64,000 nt of DNA. It comes from Tetrahymena thermophila SB210 (Eukaryota > Ciliophora > Oligohymenophorea > Hymenostomatida > Tetrahymenidae). The DNA is taken from NCBI RefSeq assembly GCF_000189635.1, contig NW_002476212.1, positions 434,001-498,000 on the forward strand. The letters run 5' to 3'. Under the pieces are notes generated by a model. That model had not been told where the DNA came from. It ran no database searches and saw only the letters and a list, made by a program, of their open reading frames with translations. Positions 13,218 to 26,194 of this stretch are shown piece after piece; within the stretch, counting starts at the first letter, position 1; each line of letters begins with the position of its first letter. The translations under genes were made by a program, and so were the position numbers.

Positions 13218-16200
13218 TCAAAGCATATCTGCATCGTATTCATCATTGTCTTGATCATTTTAGAAAAGTGAATACTGTTCAGCATTATTTCCATAGGATT
13301 TTTGCTTATAGCCATATTTATTGTTATCACCCTTTTTGTTCTTTTGGTTTTATTGATATTCTTTTATCTTGCTAAGTATTTCTACCCTGTAAGTATATAA
13401 TAAGAATAATACTAAGAAAGCTGCCAAAACACCGAGGAAGGATATTCCTGATGTCTAATCTGTTTAATTGCCATATTATTCTTTTATTTCTTTTTTTATA
13501 TCTTCTGGCTTTCTGCTAAATAAGTCTTACTAGTTATTTTAAGCTGTATTAGCTTAAGTATTTTGAGTTTATTGCTAAGTTTGCTGAGCTTCTTCATTTC
13601 CTGGGCATCTTACTTTTTTCTTTGTATATAATTCTTCAATACCGCCTTAACATTAGTTGTTTGCAATTTTTCTATATTTTTAATATGAGTTTTAAATTAA
13701 GCTAACTTATTAATAAAATTAATTACCTTTTTCCTGAAGAAACAAAGTAAAAATCTTTGCAGTTCAAAGGTGGTTAGTCTCTTTTCTTTGCAAATTTTGC
13801 ATTTATTGGAACACATTTTGTTTCATCAATTAAATCTTTAGTGAAACCATAATCACATTCGAAATCTTCTTCTGTACATTCACAAGATCCTTAGACCATT
13901 CTTAAATCACCAACTTTTCTGTTGTTAAAGCAACTAGAATCAGTTTTTTTTCTTATGTATGAAATTTTTGAACCAAATAAGCATTTTTTTCCTTCAAAGT
14001 TTAATGGGACCCATCTCTCATAATCACTGCCATCTTCGCCAGGGTTTTCAAATCCTTTAAATTTTTTAAATTAAGTATTACAAAATAAAATTGTTTGTTT
14101 TTATACCTGTGCATTCCTTTTTGAATAAATTTGAAAAGTTGATAGCACCAATTACACCTTTAGTATTTCCATCTGCACCAGTCTTGGTTCCATAGAACAA
14201 GAAAGTTCTTTCATCGTTGCCTTCTTCTGTAACAAAACTATCTACTTTAAATTTATTTTCATCCTTGAAATTCAATTTTCTCCATGTTTCTCCTTCATCA
14301 ACAGAGTAAATAACTTCGTTTGTAAGCTTATCGTCTATATTTTAGATAAAATATATATCAAATTTTCATTTATCCTTTTAATTAATAGAATACCTCTAGC
14401 CATAGCGATGATACCGCCTTAATCACCAATTTCGTATTCATGAGATCCAACTTGAATCTTTATATTTTCCAAATAGAAATTATTTTATGCATTTTTTTTA
14501 TTTTTAAAATACCTCTTTCCATGTGTGTCCACCATCAATAGAAAGATAAGTTCTTAATTCATCTTGATTATTAGTGAGATAAGAGCCAACATTACCTGTA
14601 GCCAAAATAATACCAGGAGCATTATCAGTAGAATAGACTGGAGTACCTTGAGACTCAGTTCTTCCTTTAAAGTTAAGAGAACAGTCACCAGAGCAACGAA
14701 TAGGATTTCCAGCATAATTGAATTCGGGAGCCTTGATTGCGTGCCAGTCACCACCCTTGTTAAATGTAATTTTAGTTTTTTTCATATTTTCAATTTTAAA
14801 TGAATCCAAAGTGAGTGAAGATCCAGAAGATTTTTGTCCTTCTTTTCTTTGCAAAAGCTTTTGATATTTTGAAATTGAAGCTGCAGTGTATGTGTTTGCA
14901 ATATAAACTCCTTCGTTGCTGTTAATGGGTTCAAAATCAATGTTAGAATCATCATCACCTACTGTATATCTTTTAGTTAAAAAATAATTATATCGCTGTT
15001 ACTAACTTATCTTTAAAAGTATAAAGTTCTCTTCTGCTTTTAGTTGAATTTGTATTTTGATTTTTAATATTTACTGAAGTGAAAGAGTGAACTATTCTCC
15101 TTAGGAGTTTGAAATGTAAACATTAGTGTATCCAGCACTGTCACCTTCATGATTAATAGCGATAAGAATTTAGCCTGCATCTATGTCCAAGACAGTAAAA
15201 GATTCATCTTTAACTCTTTAAAGAGGTAAATCGATCTCTTTTCTGCTAGAAGATTGAGTAACAAAAGAAGGTCCAATATTAAGTTTATATTTGCCAAATT
15301 CCTTTCCTTAGATTAAAACAAAAATATATTCTTCTGTTTAATAGAATCTAACTCCATTCTTTTCTACCACTTTTAAATCTTTACCATAGTTATCAGTGTA
15401 GCTTACTTTATTGAGGAATACATTTTCTTTTTTATAAATAAGAAATTAATGAAATCATTAAATGTTAACAAAATTCTAAAAAAAGTGATTATAAAAAGTT
15501 AAATTAACAGTTTTTTTGTAAATATTGATTTATTTTTAATTATATCAAACAAACAAATCAAACTAATCTTGCTTCTTTTCAACACTTATTTTAAAATTAT
15601 AGAATGGAATTATATTTTATATTTTATTTTATTTTACCTCCTTTTTCATTCTTTTCTTACTCTTAATGAGACAAAATAATTCTATTTTATGTGTTCATGA
15701 GAGTTTATTTGGTCTTATCCCACTATGCTTGATTTACGTTAGAGACTATTTTTCTCCAAGTCATACCGCTATCTACTGTTAAGTATAAATCAGAATCACC
15801 ACCTTAGCACTCAGGATCTCCTTTTTAGCACTAAACGGGTACAAGTCCTATCAAAGACTTGTGATCAGAAGGATTGGGCTAGATATCGTATAGGAGAATC
15901 TCGTGCTTGAAAGAAGTATAAGTGGCACCACAGTTTTCTGTATAATAGCTTTCACCGCTTTTAGTGAAGATGAACACTTTTCTATTTTTAACAGGTGAGA
16001 TCATGATATCATCGACTTCGACCTATTAAACAAATGAAAATTTTTAATTTATGTAAAAAAATTATTTCATTAAAATTCAAAATCTGAAGAAAAGAGAAAA
16101 TAATGAGAATTTTTGTTTTTAAAATGAAAGAATAGCAAATCAAGGATACCTAAGTTTATTTGGAATTGGTTGATTGACGGATATCATCATTAATCAACTT

Positions 16201-16500
16201 CAATGTAATGCCATAGTCTTCTGAGTAATACAATTTACCTTTATCAGTTAAGACATAAAGTTTTCTAACTTTTGCTGTTTAATCATAGGTGATAATATCT
16301 CCGTCTTCAGATGTTGCTTAAGAACTACCGCACCATAGAATTTCCTAAACAGGTGAATCTAATTCAGTTACTCTATATTTGACATCATATTTGTCTTTAA
16401 AAATTTCACTAACTTTATCTTGAGCATTAGCAAAGTGAATAACACAAGAAAAGAGAAGCAGGAAAGCTGCAACATATACTGTCAGATCTTATTTTTTCAT
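13218..16500 (-). CDS. Sortilin/VPS10-domain sorting receptor
   Basis: Type I receptor that in this family carries lumenal cargo from the Golgi to endosomal, lysosomal or secretory-granule compartments. The start MKKQDLTVYVAAFLLLFSCV is a signal peptide ending near FANAQ. The VPS10 propeller follows, with sortilin-like signatures: EILWCGSSQ, KLYYSEDYGITLK, LYLTVDSGMTWRKI, PGIILATGNVGSYL, TYLSIDGGHTWKEV and YSVDEGETWRKL. The VPS10 C-terminal cysteine module follows (ERWVPLNFEGKKC, CECTEEDFECDYGF, a third Cys stretch with CPGNEEA). One transmembrane segment (GISFLGVLAAFLVLFLLYTY) precedes a tail ending in acidic DQDNDEYDADML, similar to adaptor-binding acidic tails. About eight introns are present. 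Known from the literature: Tetrahymena has several sortilins, some needed for mucocyst formation. I cannot say which one this is. Confidence 0.92.
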
Positions 16501-17918
16501 AATCTAAACAAATACCTAATTTATAATTTATTTTAAATGCTACTCTAAAAAGATTGCTTTTTGTAATTTCTATGATTTTAAGAGTATTTTTTAATTTAAT
16601 ATTTTTAATATTTAATTAATTATGATTTTTTTTTTTTTTTGATGAGAAGATACACTTTATTAAATAACATAGTTCGAAATATCATAATCAACTTCTTTTA
16701 AAAAATTTTTTTTAAGAATCAAACAAACTCTCTAACATACACGCATTCGCTCATTTATTAAAATTTTTACGTTTTGCAAATTTAATTTGTTGGCACTTTT
16801 GTATCTTCACTCAATTACCAAAATTTTCTCTCAATTTTCCTTCCTTTTATAAAATAACCAATGATAATTTTTGATCCAATACGTTTTAAAATTTAGTCTT
16901 TCTTTTAAAATAATAACAAAGAAAGATAAATACATGAGTAAAAATAAAAAAAGCAGATAGCTATGCAATTTATTAATTTTTTTGAAATTTATAAATATTT
17001 TTGGAGATATTTTTTCATTATAGTGATTAAAATTAATTTTATTTAGAAAAATCAAGTTTTATTTATGAATAAACAGTTATTTACTTAAGATTTTGTTTTC
17101 ACTATTAGTATTCTGTTTTAAATCTTTAAGTATTTTCTTAGTTAACAATCTTACAATCCTTATTTTGATTGCTATTTAAAATTAAAATATTTTAAATAGA
17201 ACATTTAACATAACAGATATGAAAATAAACAGCGTTTTACCATTTAAATGATAAAAGCTTATAAAATTTACACAAAAAATAAAGTTTTAGAAAATTCTCA
17301 GAAAAAATATAAAATTTTGATATTCTCTTGTTCATAAAATTGTTTTAAAATAAAATTTCCTTTTGGTTTACTGTAAATTTTTCATTTTTTCTTTCATATC
17401 TACAAAGTATTATAAATATCTGAAGTCAATATATTTGAAAGTTTACTGAGGACAACCATATATCATATTGATTTTTTAATTTCAACAAAAAAATTTAAAA
17501 TCTACAAATATTAATTTTAATCAGTCATTCATTAATATTAATTTTTTAAAATTGAATAAAATTTGTTTTTAGAAGGAAATTTGAAATACTAGAATTAATT
17601 AATTTTCATGTCTTCTAAATCTTTTTCTAAATAGACTTGCTTATAATTTACATAACCATTTAGGTCTTCGATTGTAAATAAGTTATTTACTTATGAAATA
17701 AAATTATTTATTTAAAGCTGAATGAAGTTATAAAAGTGATATTTACAAATTATATATTAAGTAAGTATGGATGGACGGAATAAATAACAAAATACTTGAA
17801 ATAATTAATTAATTGTTAGAAAAATAAATTTAATTTATTTATATAAAAATAAAGGAAGAAGATTTTTAACATCTTATTTTTGTAAGTTTATTATTTTTTA
17901 AATAAAAGGTCTGTTTGA
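16501..17918. other. Spacer with one possible orphan exon
   Basis: Mostly AT-rich non-coding sequence upstream of the sortilin gene. On the minus strand 17529-17700 reads as an exon-like stretch (TIEDLNGYVNYKQVYLEKDL) ending at TGA 17529-17531. It could be a last exon of the PHD gene or a separate fragment; I could not join it in frame with confidence. The frame at 16831-17055 is hydrophobic and looks like chance. Confidence 0.4.
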
Positions 17919-20900
17919 TCAGTCTGAAAATATTTCAGAAATCAATTTGCTAGCATCAATTTATTATTCTTATAATTGATTAGATGATATTTAACTACTT
18001 TTTTAGGAGTTGGAATTATTTTTGTTTTGAAACTAAGAAATAGAAGAAGTATTTTGATAATTATTATTCTAAGTGCTTTATTTTTTATTATTGTTAATTT
18101 ATTATAAACATTTATTCTAAGAATTGTTCTACTTTTATTATTGTTTAAGATAAGTTTCGTTCTTTGTTATGCAGTTATTTTAAGAGATATTTTAATTGTA
18201 ATAATTTTCTTTTTTTATTTATTGTAGTTAACTTGTTGTATTTATAATATACTTGTCGTTTTCTTTTGATTATGCCTTCAAAAGAGAATTCATTTAATCA
18301 ATCTTGATATTTGATTTTGAACAATTGTCATTTTTAGTATTTTATTATTTGTTGTTGGAGATACTTTTTTCAATATTTTTGATTTAATTTGAATTACTAT
18401 TTTGTGTTTCAACATGGTTATTATTTTGGTTTATACTATTCTCATTTAAATCACCAAAAATATCAGTAATATCTATTTCTTAATTACTTGTACAGTCCTA
18501 TAAAATAAAATTTATTATTACATATTATAAAATTTTTAAATCAAATTTGATTACATTTAAAAGCTTAAATATTCCACTTGTACTTTCATAGCTCACTTAA
18601 TTTTCTTATTGAATTTTAGATCTAATTTCTTCTATTTTTTATCTTAATTTCAAAAATAAATTTAATAAATAAACAAATGTCTTTTAAAAAATTTCTTACT
18701 TTGATTCTTTTTAAATATTTTCATGATCAGCGATGAAAGAGTTATAATCTTTGTATTCAACTGCTGTTTAATAAAGATTTATTCCATATCTACGTAAGTA
18801 AATTTATAAAATTTCGTCTCTGTCCTGATAATTAAATAAAAATTAAATAAAATTAAAATACTGATTGATTGATTTTAAAATACTTGAATTGGTTGATGAC
18901 TTGGGCAGTAAATAGATGTTTAGATTTTGTTAAAATTATCGTCTATAGAATTTTCGTCTAAAGATGTATAGGATTTTATTGTATTGTTGTCAATACCATT
19001 TTCATTTAAATTCTTATTTTGTTACTCAGGTTATAATATTTCAATATCAAAATATAATCCCTCTATGTATGCACAGTGAGTATGAAATGCTAAATTGCAA
19101 TCACAATGATTGCACTTTATTTTATAACCTTATCTTTTCTAGCAAATTGCACACATGTAATTTTATAGCTCATTTTTAACAACTATATCTAATAAGTTTT
19201 ATTAAAATTTAATCATATCTTCATCAGATTCCCCTCCTCTAAGAGAAATGCAGCTGTCTTTAATATATATCAAATTTAAAAATATCAAGCAAGAAACATG
19301 GTAAAATTAGTGGTTGACATCGATCATCGGGAAACCAGTTTTTAAGCATATTTTACATAATAATCTGTGCTCTTTCTTTTTTTCTATGTTAAATTTATTA
19401 TATTCATTCATTCATTCATTCAAATATATTAATAAAAATAAAATTACTTTTTTTTTGTTAGGTTTAAATTTCAACTTAAATGTTAGAATTGCTGATTTAT
19501 TTATTCATATTTTCTTTTTAGGCTTATGACTATCTGAATAAACATAAATCGCACAAAAAATCATCATGAGGAATCTCCTTAATGCCGTAACAAAATTAGT
19601 GAAAAGATGCAGAACAAAGTGAGCAGTAAACAACAGGATTTGATTCACTACTATAATTATTGAAGCATATTTTACAATCAATTTCAATATACCCATCAGT
19701 GTTTCTTAAGCAAATTTACTAAAATATCTTGCTTCTCCAAGTATTTTTACCACCTTTGGCATGAAACATTCCTTAATTTGTATTTTTGTCTTCTGATTTT
19801 TCTAGAATTTAATCAATTTCTTCACAAATTTCTTTTTTTTGGTCTCTGATATCCTCTAAATTTTCATTTTTTATGTATGTTAATAGGATTTCTTCACTTT
19901 TTTCTCCATATCCTACTTTCATATATCTGATAATTGTATTCCATTTTACTATATCGTAAACTTTCCTGCTTTCTCTTTCCAAATCTTCTATTTACAAGTA
20001 CTTATTTTATTCATTTTAAAGGTTATCTAAAATTCTTCTTTTTCCATTGTTATTTTCATCTAAAACTTATTACAACTATTCTTACCAATAAAGTATTTCA
20101 AGTTCAATTTGATTTGGCTATCTAACACTTTCTTCCTAGCTCGAATCTTCTGAAATATTTGTTCTCTAATCTTAAATGGGAATTTATTTTATTTGATTTT
20201 TCTAGTTCCCTTCACACAGTAACAGTTACTTTGAATAATTTTATGATTAACTGTATTAATTTTGTTGGTCAAGTACAAATTTTGTGCATTCAATCGATTT
20301 TTAAAGAGATAAACAGTCAACTCCTTAAATATCACTTAAATACAAAATACTCTATAAATCACTGCTGGATATATTACTATTAAAATTTGTAGCATAACTT
20401 TAGTAATTTTTAGGTTTTACTACTGCAATATCATTCATTTCTCTTTGGCTTATAATATTTAAATTTAAATTATTTATTTAATTCTTCTAAGAGCTTTTTA
20501 ATGAATCCAGAATTTTATTTTTAAAAGTTTAGTCAAGCAATTCATATTTTACTAAAAAATTAGAAGAATCGTTTTCAAATAACACTGTTAAGTAGTAATG
20601 ATTTTTTAAACTTGGTACTATTCCATTTAAGTAATAGTCGTTTTCAATCAAAGATTAGTAATATTAACCTATAAAAAATAATTATTATTAATATGTAAAC
20701 TTTTATAAAAAGTATTACTTTTCAAAATAAATTTTTCATATCTGTAAGCTCTTGATTGAGGCATATTATCTTCTAGATCCTCTAAATCTAAAAGACTTGA
20801 CATTTTTTCTTGAGTGAGAGCAGAAAAATCTTTTTACGAGCACTCTTTAAAATAAAAATCATTCACATATTTCCACCACTACTTCATTAGGCTATTTATT

Positions 20901-22340
20901 TTAGCATTTAATTATAATTAATGAATTATTTATAGAATTAAAATCTATTTAAATTAAATACTTTTATCTGTTTGAGTCATTAGTGTTAGGATATTAAGGA
21001 ATTCCTCCAGAAATTTTCACTTTATTCTTTTTGATAATTTCTTCAGCAACTTTAGATTTTGTTGGATCTAAGCAATCTTTAAATAATGTGTTATTTTTGA
21101 ATACTTTCTCAATTATAGTCATACTTTCTTTCTCATTTTATTCATTTAAATCCATTTCTACCTCTTTGAATTCTTTTATTTTTCTACCTCTACTTTTTTA
21201 TTCTCCTTTATTAACCTTTTCTTCAATTTATTTTGTTTAAAGTTTAGCTTTTTTTTATTTTAATGTGCTTTTCAAATTAGATTTTATTTAATCTGAGGAG
21301 TACTAAATAGAAGATAAATGTGTTCCAACATCAGAACTCTCTGCTGATTCAGCTGCAGAATTAGATATTGTTGTGTTTTCATCTATTTATTTAATTTTAA
21401 GATTCCTTTTTCTTTGAGATTTCCTTTCAGACTTGCTTTCTAATTTAGTTAATTAAGAGTCCTCTTAACTTTAAGAATGACTCTCTTTTCTCCCTGCTTG
21501 TAACTAAATATTTTTTAAATCCCTTGCACTTTCATCATCAGATAACAACTGGATATCTAGGCCATTCATTTCAAATATTTTTTGCTTCAGCTATTTATCA
21601 ATATTTTACCATGAAATTGACTTCTCTACATCTAAATAATATTTAAATATTAAAGCTATAATCTAAACTTTTTAAAATGCATAATAGAGCATTTTTCTCA
21701 AGAATCATGAAAATTTCAAAATAGATAAATGTACATTTTTTATTATTGATGTGTTCGCTACAAATAGGCTCAAGTAAATAAGCTTTACGATCTATTTCTG
21801 ACCATCTACCAAGAGATATTTTGATTTGATTCTTGATAATGCAAGAAATATGAAAGTAATTATTGCAATCTCTTTTGTTATTTTATAAATTTAAAAATTA
21901 GAAACCATTATTTTCTTTACAAATTATTTTAGCTCAAAAAATTATATGATTTTATAGACTATTTGATGACATTTTTCTTTTTATAAGTTTCAAATCAAGA
22001 ATCATTTTTAAATAATTTAAATTAATATTTACTCATCAATGCATTTAATGTATGTTTCTGTATCGATTTCATTGCAATCTTAACATAGAAGCTAACTATA
22101 TTCAAGACTTTTTAAATTAACACTTGTTTCTGCAATTAATTCCTTTTTACCCATTTTAAATTTATTTTTTGGCTTATTTCTAATATTAATTTCTACATCT
22201 TTAATGAAAGATGCGCAAACCAAATGACATTTATTATCTTAATTTTGATCACCTTTTTACTATGCAGAGTGAATATATGGAATCACAGAGAGATGCTTAG
22301 CATAATTAGAAGAACAAATCTAGCATTTATCTGGATTCAT
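17919..22340 (-). CDS. Multi-PHD (ePHD + PHD-knuckle-PHD) chromatin-reader-like protein
   Basis: Predicted nuclear protein with PHD-type zinc modules of the kind found in BRPF, JADE and AF10, which read histone H3. The start MNPDKCQICSSNYAKHL opens an N-terminal extended PHD (CHLVCASF, LLCQDCNEID, then after an intron CNNYFHISCIIKN and CSEHI). A low-complexity lysine/glutamate/serine region follows. A canonical PHD lies at about 19720-19530 (CKICFNN, VVYCSLCSASFHQFCYG, FLCDLCLF). A zinc knuckle and second ePHD lie at 19360-18900 (CKICLKTGFPMIDV, YHVSCLIF, CAICQKRQGYKIKC, LAFHTHCAYIEG, YCPSHQ). The C-terminal 200 residues are very rich in Q, N and S. I take TGA 17919-17921 (...LISEIFSD) as the stop, but an acceptor-like TTTTCAG at that point leaves a further exon possible. 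No acetyltransferase or bromodomain is visible. Confidence 0.78.
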
Positions 22341-23387
22341 TAGAGTTTTAAGTTTTTCTTTACTTCAAAGAATTTGATTAGTATTTTAAATTATTCACTT
22401 GAAATCTTGAATTCGTAGAATCAGAGGAAATTCTATCTATCAATCAATCAATATATAAAAAGTAAAAAATAAATAATCAATCAATAAATATTTGCTTTTC
22501 TGTATTATATATACCTATCTAATTAATTAATTATCTATTTATCTATCTATCTATTTTTCAATTAATTTTTTAAATTAAAGTTAACAAAATTAATTTTTTT
22601 GATTAATATATCAATCTATCTATTTATCTAGATATCAAATAACAAAAATAATGTGACTTAAGTTGGCGAAAATTGGATATTTATTACCAATATCATAATT
22701 TAGCTATTTAAAGCAGATAGATTTATAGATACTTTTTTCAAAATTTTCCAAAAATTATTTCAAAATTTAAAACCTTTAATTATAAATATTTTATATTAAG
22801 TTTTATTTTTTTAATTTATTTTATTTTAAAAAAGTTATAAAAATTATATTTATATTAAGTGAACTTATTCTCTTCAATTTTTAAAATTTAAAACTGAACT
22901 TAAAAACTGTGTTTATTATTTTTAATATTTTTAAATTAAAAATTCATTAACCAATTCAAAAAATTTTTAATAAATTTAATTGATTTTTAATTTTACTTTT
23001 TAATATTTAATTTTGGTAAAATCAGAATTTTTTCTACAAAAATTTATACTTTTTAAAATTAAAATCACAAGAAAATAAACTTATTAGCATAAAATTTACT
23101 AAGAAATACTAAAAATAACTTAAATATTTTAAAATTAAAAAATATTTTCATAAGGTTTTTCATAAATACAAAAAAATATTTTTATTCTAAAATATAACAA
23201 AAAACAATTTTTAAATAGAATTGTTGGAATAAATTAAGAAGAATAAATTTAATTTATTTAAAATAACTTTAGTTTAATAAAATTTAAACAAATATTAGTT
23301 TTTAATTTAAATTAAAATAGATAAAATAATATAAATTAATTGTTAATATAATTTTCATCAAATGATGTATAAGCTAAAATGAAAATT
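22341..23387. other. Intergenic spacer with short ATCT/ATCA repeats
   Basis: Region upstream of the PHD gene. There are short tetranucleotide runs (AATC/ATCA near 22440-22490, TATC near 22530-22555 and 22610-22635). No gene is seen. Confidence 0.6.
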
Positions 23388-25589
23388 TCAATTTTATTAA
23401 AATTAAGATAAAGTTAAAATCCTAGGAAGCTGTGTTATTGAATTTCTACTATTTCTTTCATCTTTAATTTCCGAAAACTTTAGATGTTAAATTTCTAGGT
23501 TGTCATTATTTTTATTTGCTTTAGTTTATTGTTGTTATTCAGGAATATACTAATTATCTAAATTATAATCATCTTTGTTTGGATTATTAAATGATTCTTC
23601 TCTATTTTTTTGAGAATTGATGTTATCTATTTGTTTTTCTAGCTCATATATCGAATCAGAAATAGTTTAAGATTTTTGTTATTCAAGATTTAGCAAATCC
23701 TACATTTTAAATATTTGATTTTAACTTTTTTCTGATGAAGATTTTTAATTTGAATTTTCAATAATTGAATCTTCATTTTAATTTTAGTAAATTTTATTTA
23801 TTGCTTTGACTAAGTCTTCATCATTACTGCTTTAAGACTTTCTTTCTAAATTATTTCTATTCTTAGTTAACTAAGGTACTTCTAAATTGTTTTTACTGTT
23901 TCTAGATTTGTTTTTTTTGTCTTATTGATTAATAATATAGTCATCATTTATTTGATTTTAAAGAATTTAAATAAGATTGTTTGAGTTAATAGAACTCCTT
24001 GAGTTTAGTTCTTCAGATTAAAGAGGAACTTTTTTAGGATTTAAGTGTCTTTAAGTGTTGTCTTGATTAGCATGAGGAGTTATTGGATTTTCCAAATGTG
24101 GAGTTTATAAATTTGCCTATTAATGTGGAGTATTTAGGTTCTCAAATTCATCGTTACTGCTAAAAATAGTTCTACCATTTTTTATATTTGCTAATTTATT
24201 AAATAAATTTTATTGGTCATTTCTATATTCGTCGTCTTCTTGTTCTAAATTTCTTTAGATGTTTATTTTGTATGTGTTTTTATATCTTTCATTAGTTTAT
24301 TCTCTATTTAGCATGATTTCTTATTCATGACTTCTAATTTCGTTTTAAGATGAAATTTTATTTTTTATAAATATATTATTACTTAAAGAGCTTTAACCTT
24401 TATTTTAAAATATGTTTTATTCACTTTATTGCTTTTCCTTTATTGATCTTTCAAAATTATTATTTCCACTTAAATTTTCGTTGTGTAATGATTAAATTTT
24501 CTTTCTGTGAGCATTACTTTATTCAGATAAATCACTTTCTGAGTGCATTTATCTGCTCTATCTCTAATGATTTGATTAGCCTCTTTTTTTTACATAGACT
24601 TACTATCTTAACTATCTTAAAATCTGATACAAGTAATTATCAGGATTTTTCAACAAATCATCTTATTTGTTAAATTGTTATGATTAATTAGTTTCGAGTC
24701 TTTATAAATTAAAATCATTATTACCAACTTAGCTAAAATTTTATTAATCAATCCTATTAAAGCTTACTGCTTATCCATCTCCTTCGTACTATCTCCCTTA
24801 ATCTATAACAGACTGCTAAAGAGCATTCGATTAACTTGAAGAATTACCTCTTTAATAAAGCCTATTCTTCTTCTTTCTCATAAAATATTCTTTAGATATT
24901 CTAGTTCCTTGAATACTATGGTTTATAGATTCTATGTCATTCATATCCAGCTTTTTCTGAACAAATATAGGTTAATCCTTATTTTAATCAATTAGGAAAA
25001 TAGTATTTATTGGAGGTAATACATGAGTTGGTTTTTGAATCGATTTATCTAAATTATTTCTTTGGTTGCTTAAAATGTTGATATTTTACTCAGTCAAGCT
25101 GGTTTAATTAGCATTATTATTCATTAATTATGTCTAATTTGCATTAGTCTAATTTATCAAGGTTCTATCATTTCTTTAAATATTGCTAACGCTTTCTTCA
25201 TCACCATCCATCACTTAACTTCGTTTTCTTTTTTTGCAAACAGCAAATATATAGCACATTAATAAAATAAATACAATGGTTCCAACTACAATAGATATTA
25301 TTATTTAAACCTAATATTGTTATCCACTTGAACAATCACTATAGCTTCCACACTGTTGATTACTTGTGCAACAACCATACTAACATTATTAAGCATAACA
25401 CTTTTTTTAGTCAGTGCAATATGATCTTAATTATCCATCAGGAATTAATTAGCAAGTACCTTAATTGCAGCATTGATTTTACCCGCAATCAGATTATTGA
25501 TAGCACACTAATTACTAGCAATTAACTAGCTAAAAGGCTATTAACTCAGACCATATTAAAGTAAAAAAAAAATTATTGATTTATCTCAT
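23388..25589 (-). CDS. Cysteine-rich type I membrane protein, function unknown
   Basis: A single reading frame of 733 aa from ATG (25587-25589) to TGA (23388-23390), with no intron needed. The start MRQINNFFFTLIWSELIAF is a signal peptide. The small ectodomain of about 75 residues is packed with cysteines, including two CC pairs: CYQQSDCGQNQCCNQGTC, then CTDQKKC and QCQYGCCTSNQQC. One transmembrane segment follows (IIISIVVGTIVFILLMCYIF) and then a stop-transfer CKKRKRS. The remaining 600 residues are a hydrophilic cytoplasmic tail rich in N, Q, S and L, with many TAA/TAG glutamines and no recognised catalytic domain. The cysteine spacing (C-x5-C-x4-CC-x4-C) resembles knottin or granulin-like disulfide knots, but I do not assign a family. 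Possible roles as a surface receptor or adhesion protein are inference only. Confidence 0.75.
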
Positions 25590-26194
25590 TTTAATATTTG
25601 AAATTCTAATCTGAAATTGCAGTTCTTATCAATAACAATCTTTACTTATTTAATTTTCTATTGAATACAATTTTGCATAAATAGATAGATATTAACTTAT
25701 TGGTAAATGTTTAAAATATTTAGTAATATTTTTATAAATTAATTTGTTATCTTAATAATAATAAAAAATTGTGGTAAATTAATAGCAGATATATATATTT
25801 TTAAAAAATAAAGCTAATAAATGCCATTATATGTAACATTATAAACCAAATTTAATAACAGTTAAGTCCGAATCAAAGTGTTTAAAAGCTACAAATTAGA
25901 TACTTAGTTACATTGATTTACATATATATTATTAAATTCTATATTTTTAGTAAATTTAACAATCATTAAAAAATTATATCTAAAGATAAAATAAAAACAA
26001 TCACAAATGAGTTGTGGTTATTTTAACATTCATAATATAACAATAAATATCAATTGAAATGTGCAATCAATTATAGACTTATTCTTCATTTATCTATTAT
26101 TGCATGAATTTTTTATTTATTTATTTATTTTAATTAAATTTTTTTATCTATTTATTAAAGATGAAATATAGTTTAAAATTAAATTAAAAGCAAA
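25590..26194. other. Intergenic spacer
   Basis: AT-rich region between the PTEN stop and the start of the cysteine-rich membrane protein. No supported feature is present apart from a short TTTA run near 26110-26130. Confidence 0.6.

Noticed and set aside
16831..17055. Minus-strand hydrophobic 74-codon frame upstream of the sortilin gene
   Set aside because: No homology is recognisable, it ends at TAA-type codons, and its composition matches spacer.
22500..22640. Possible CRISPR-like or satellite array from repeated TATC/TAAT units
   Set aside because: These are short simple-sequence runs without spacer-repeat structure, common in AT-rich ciliate DNA.
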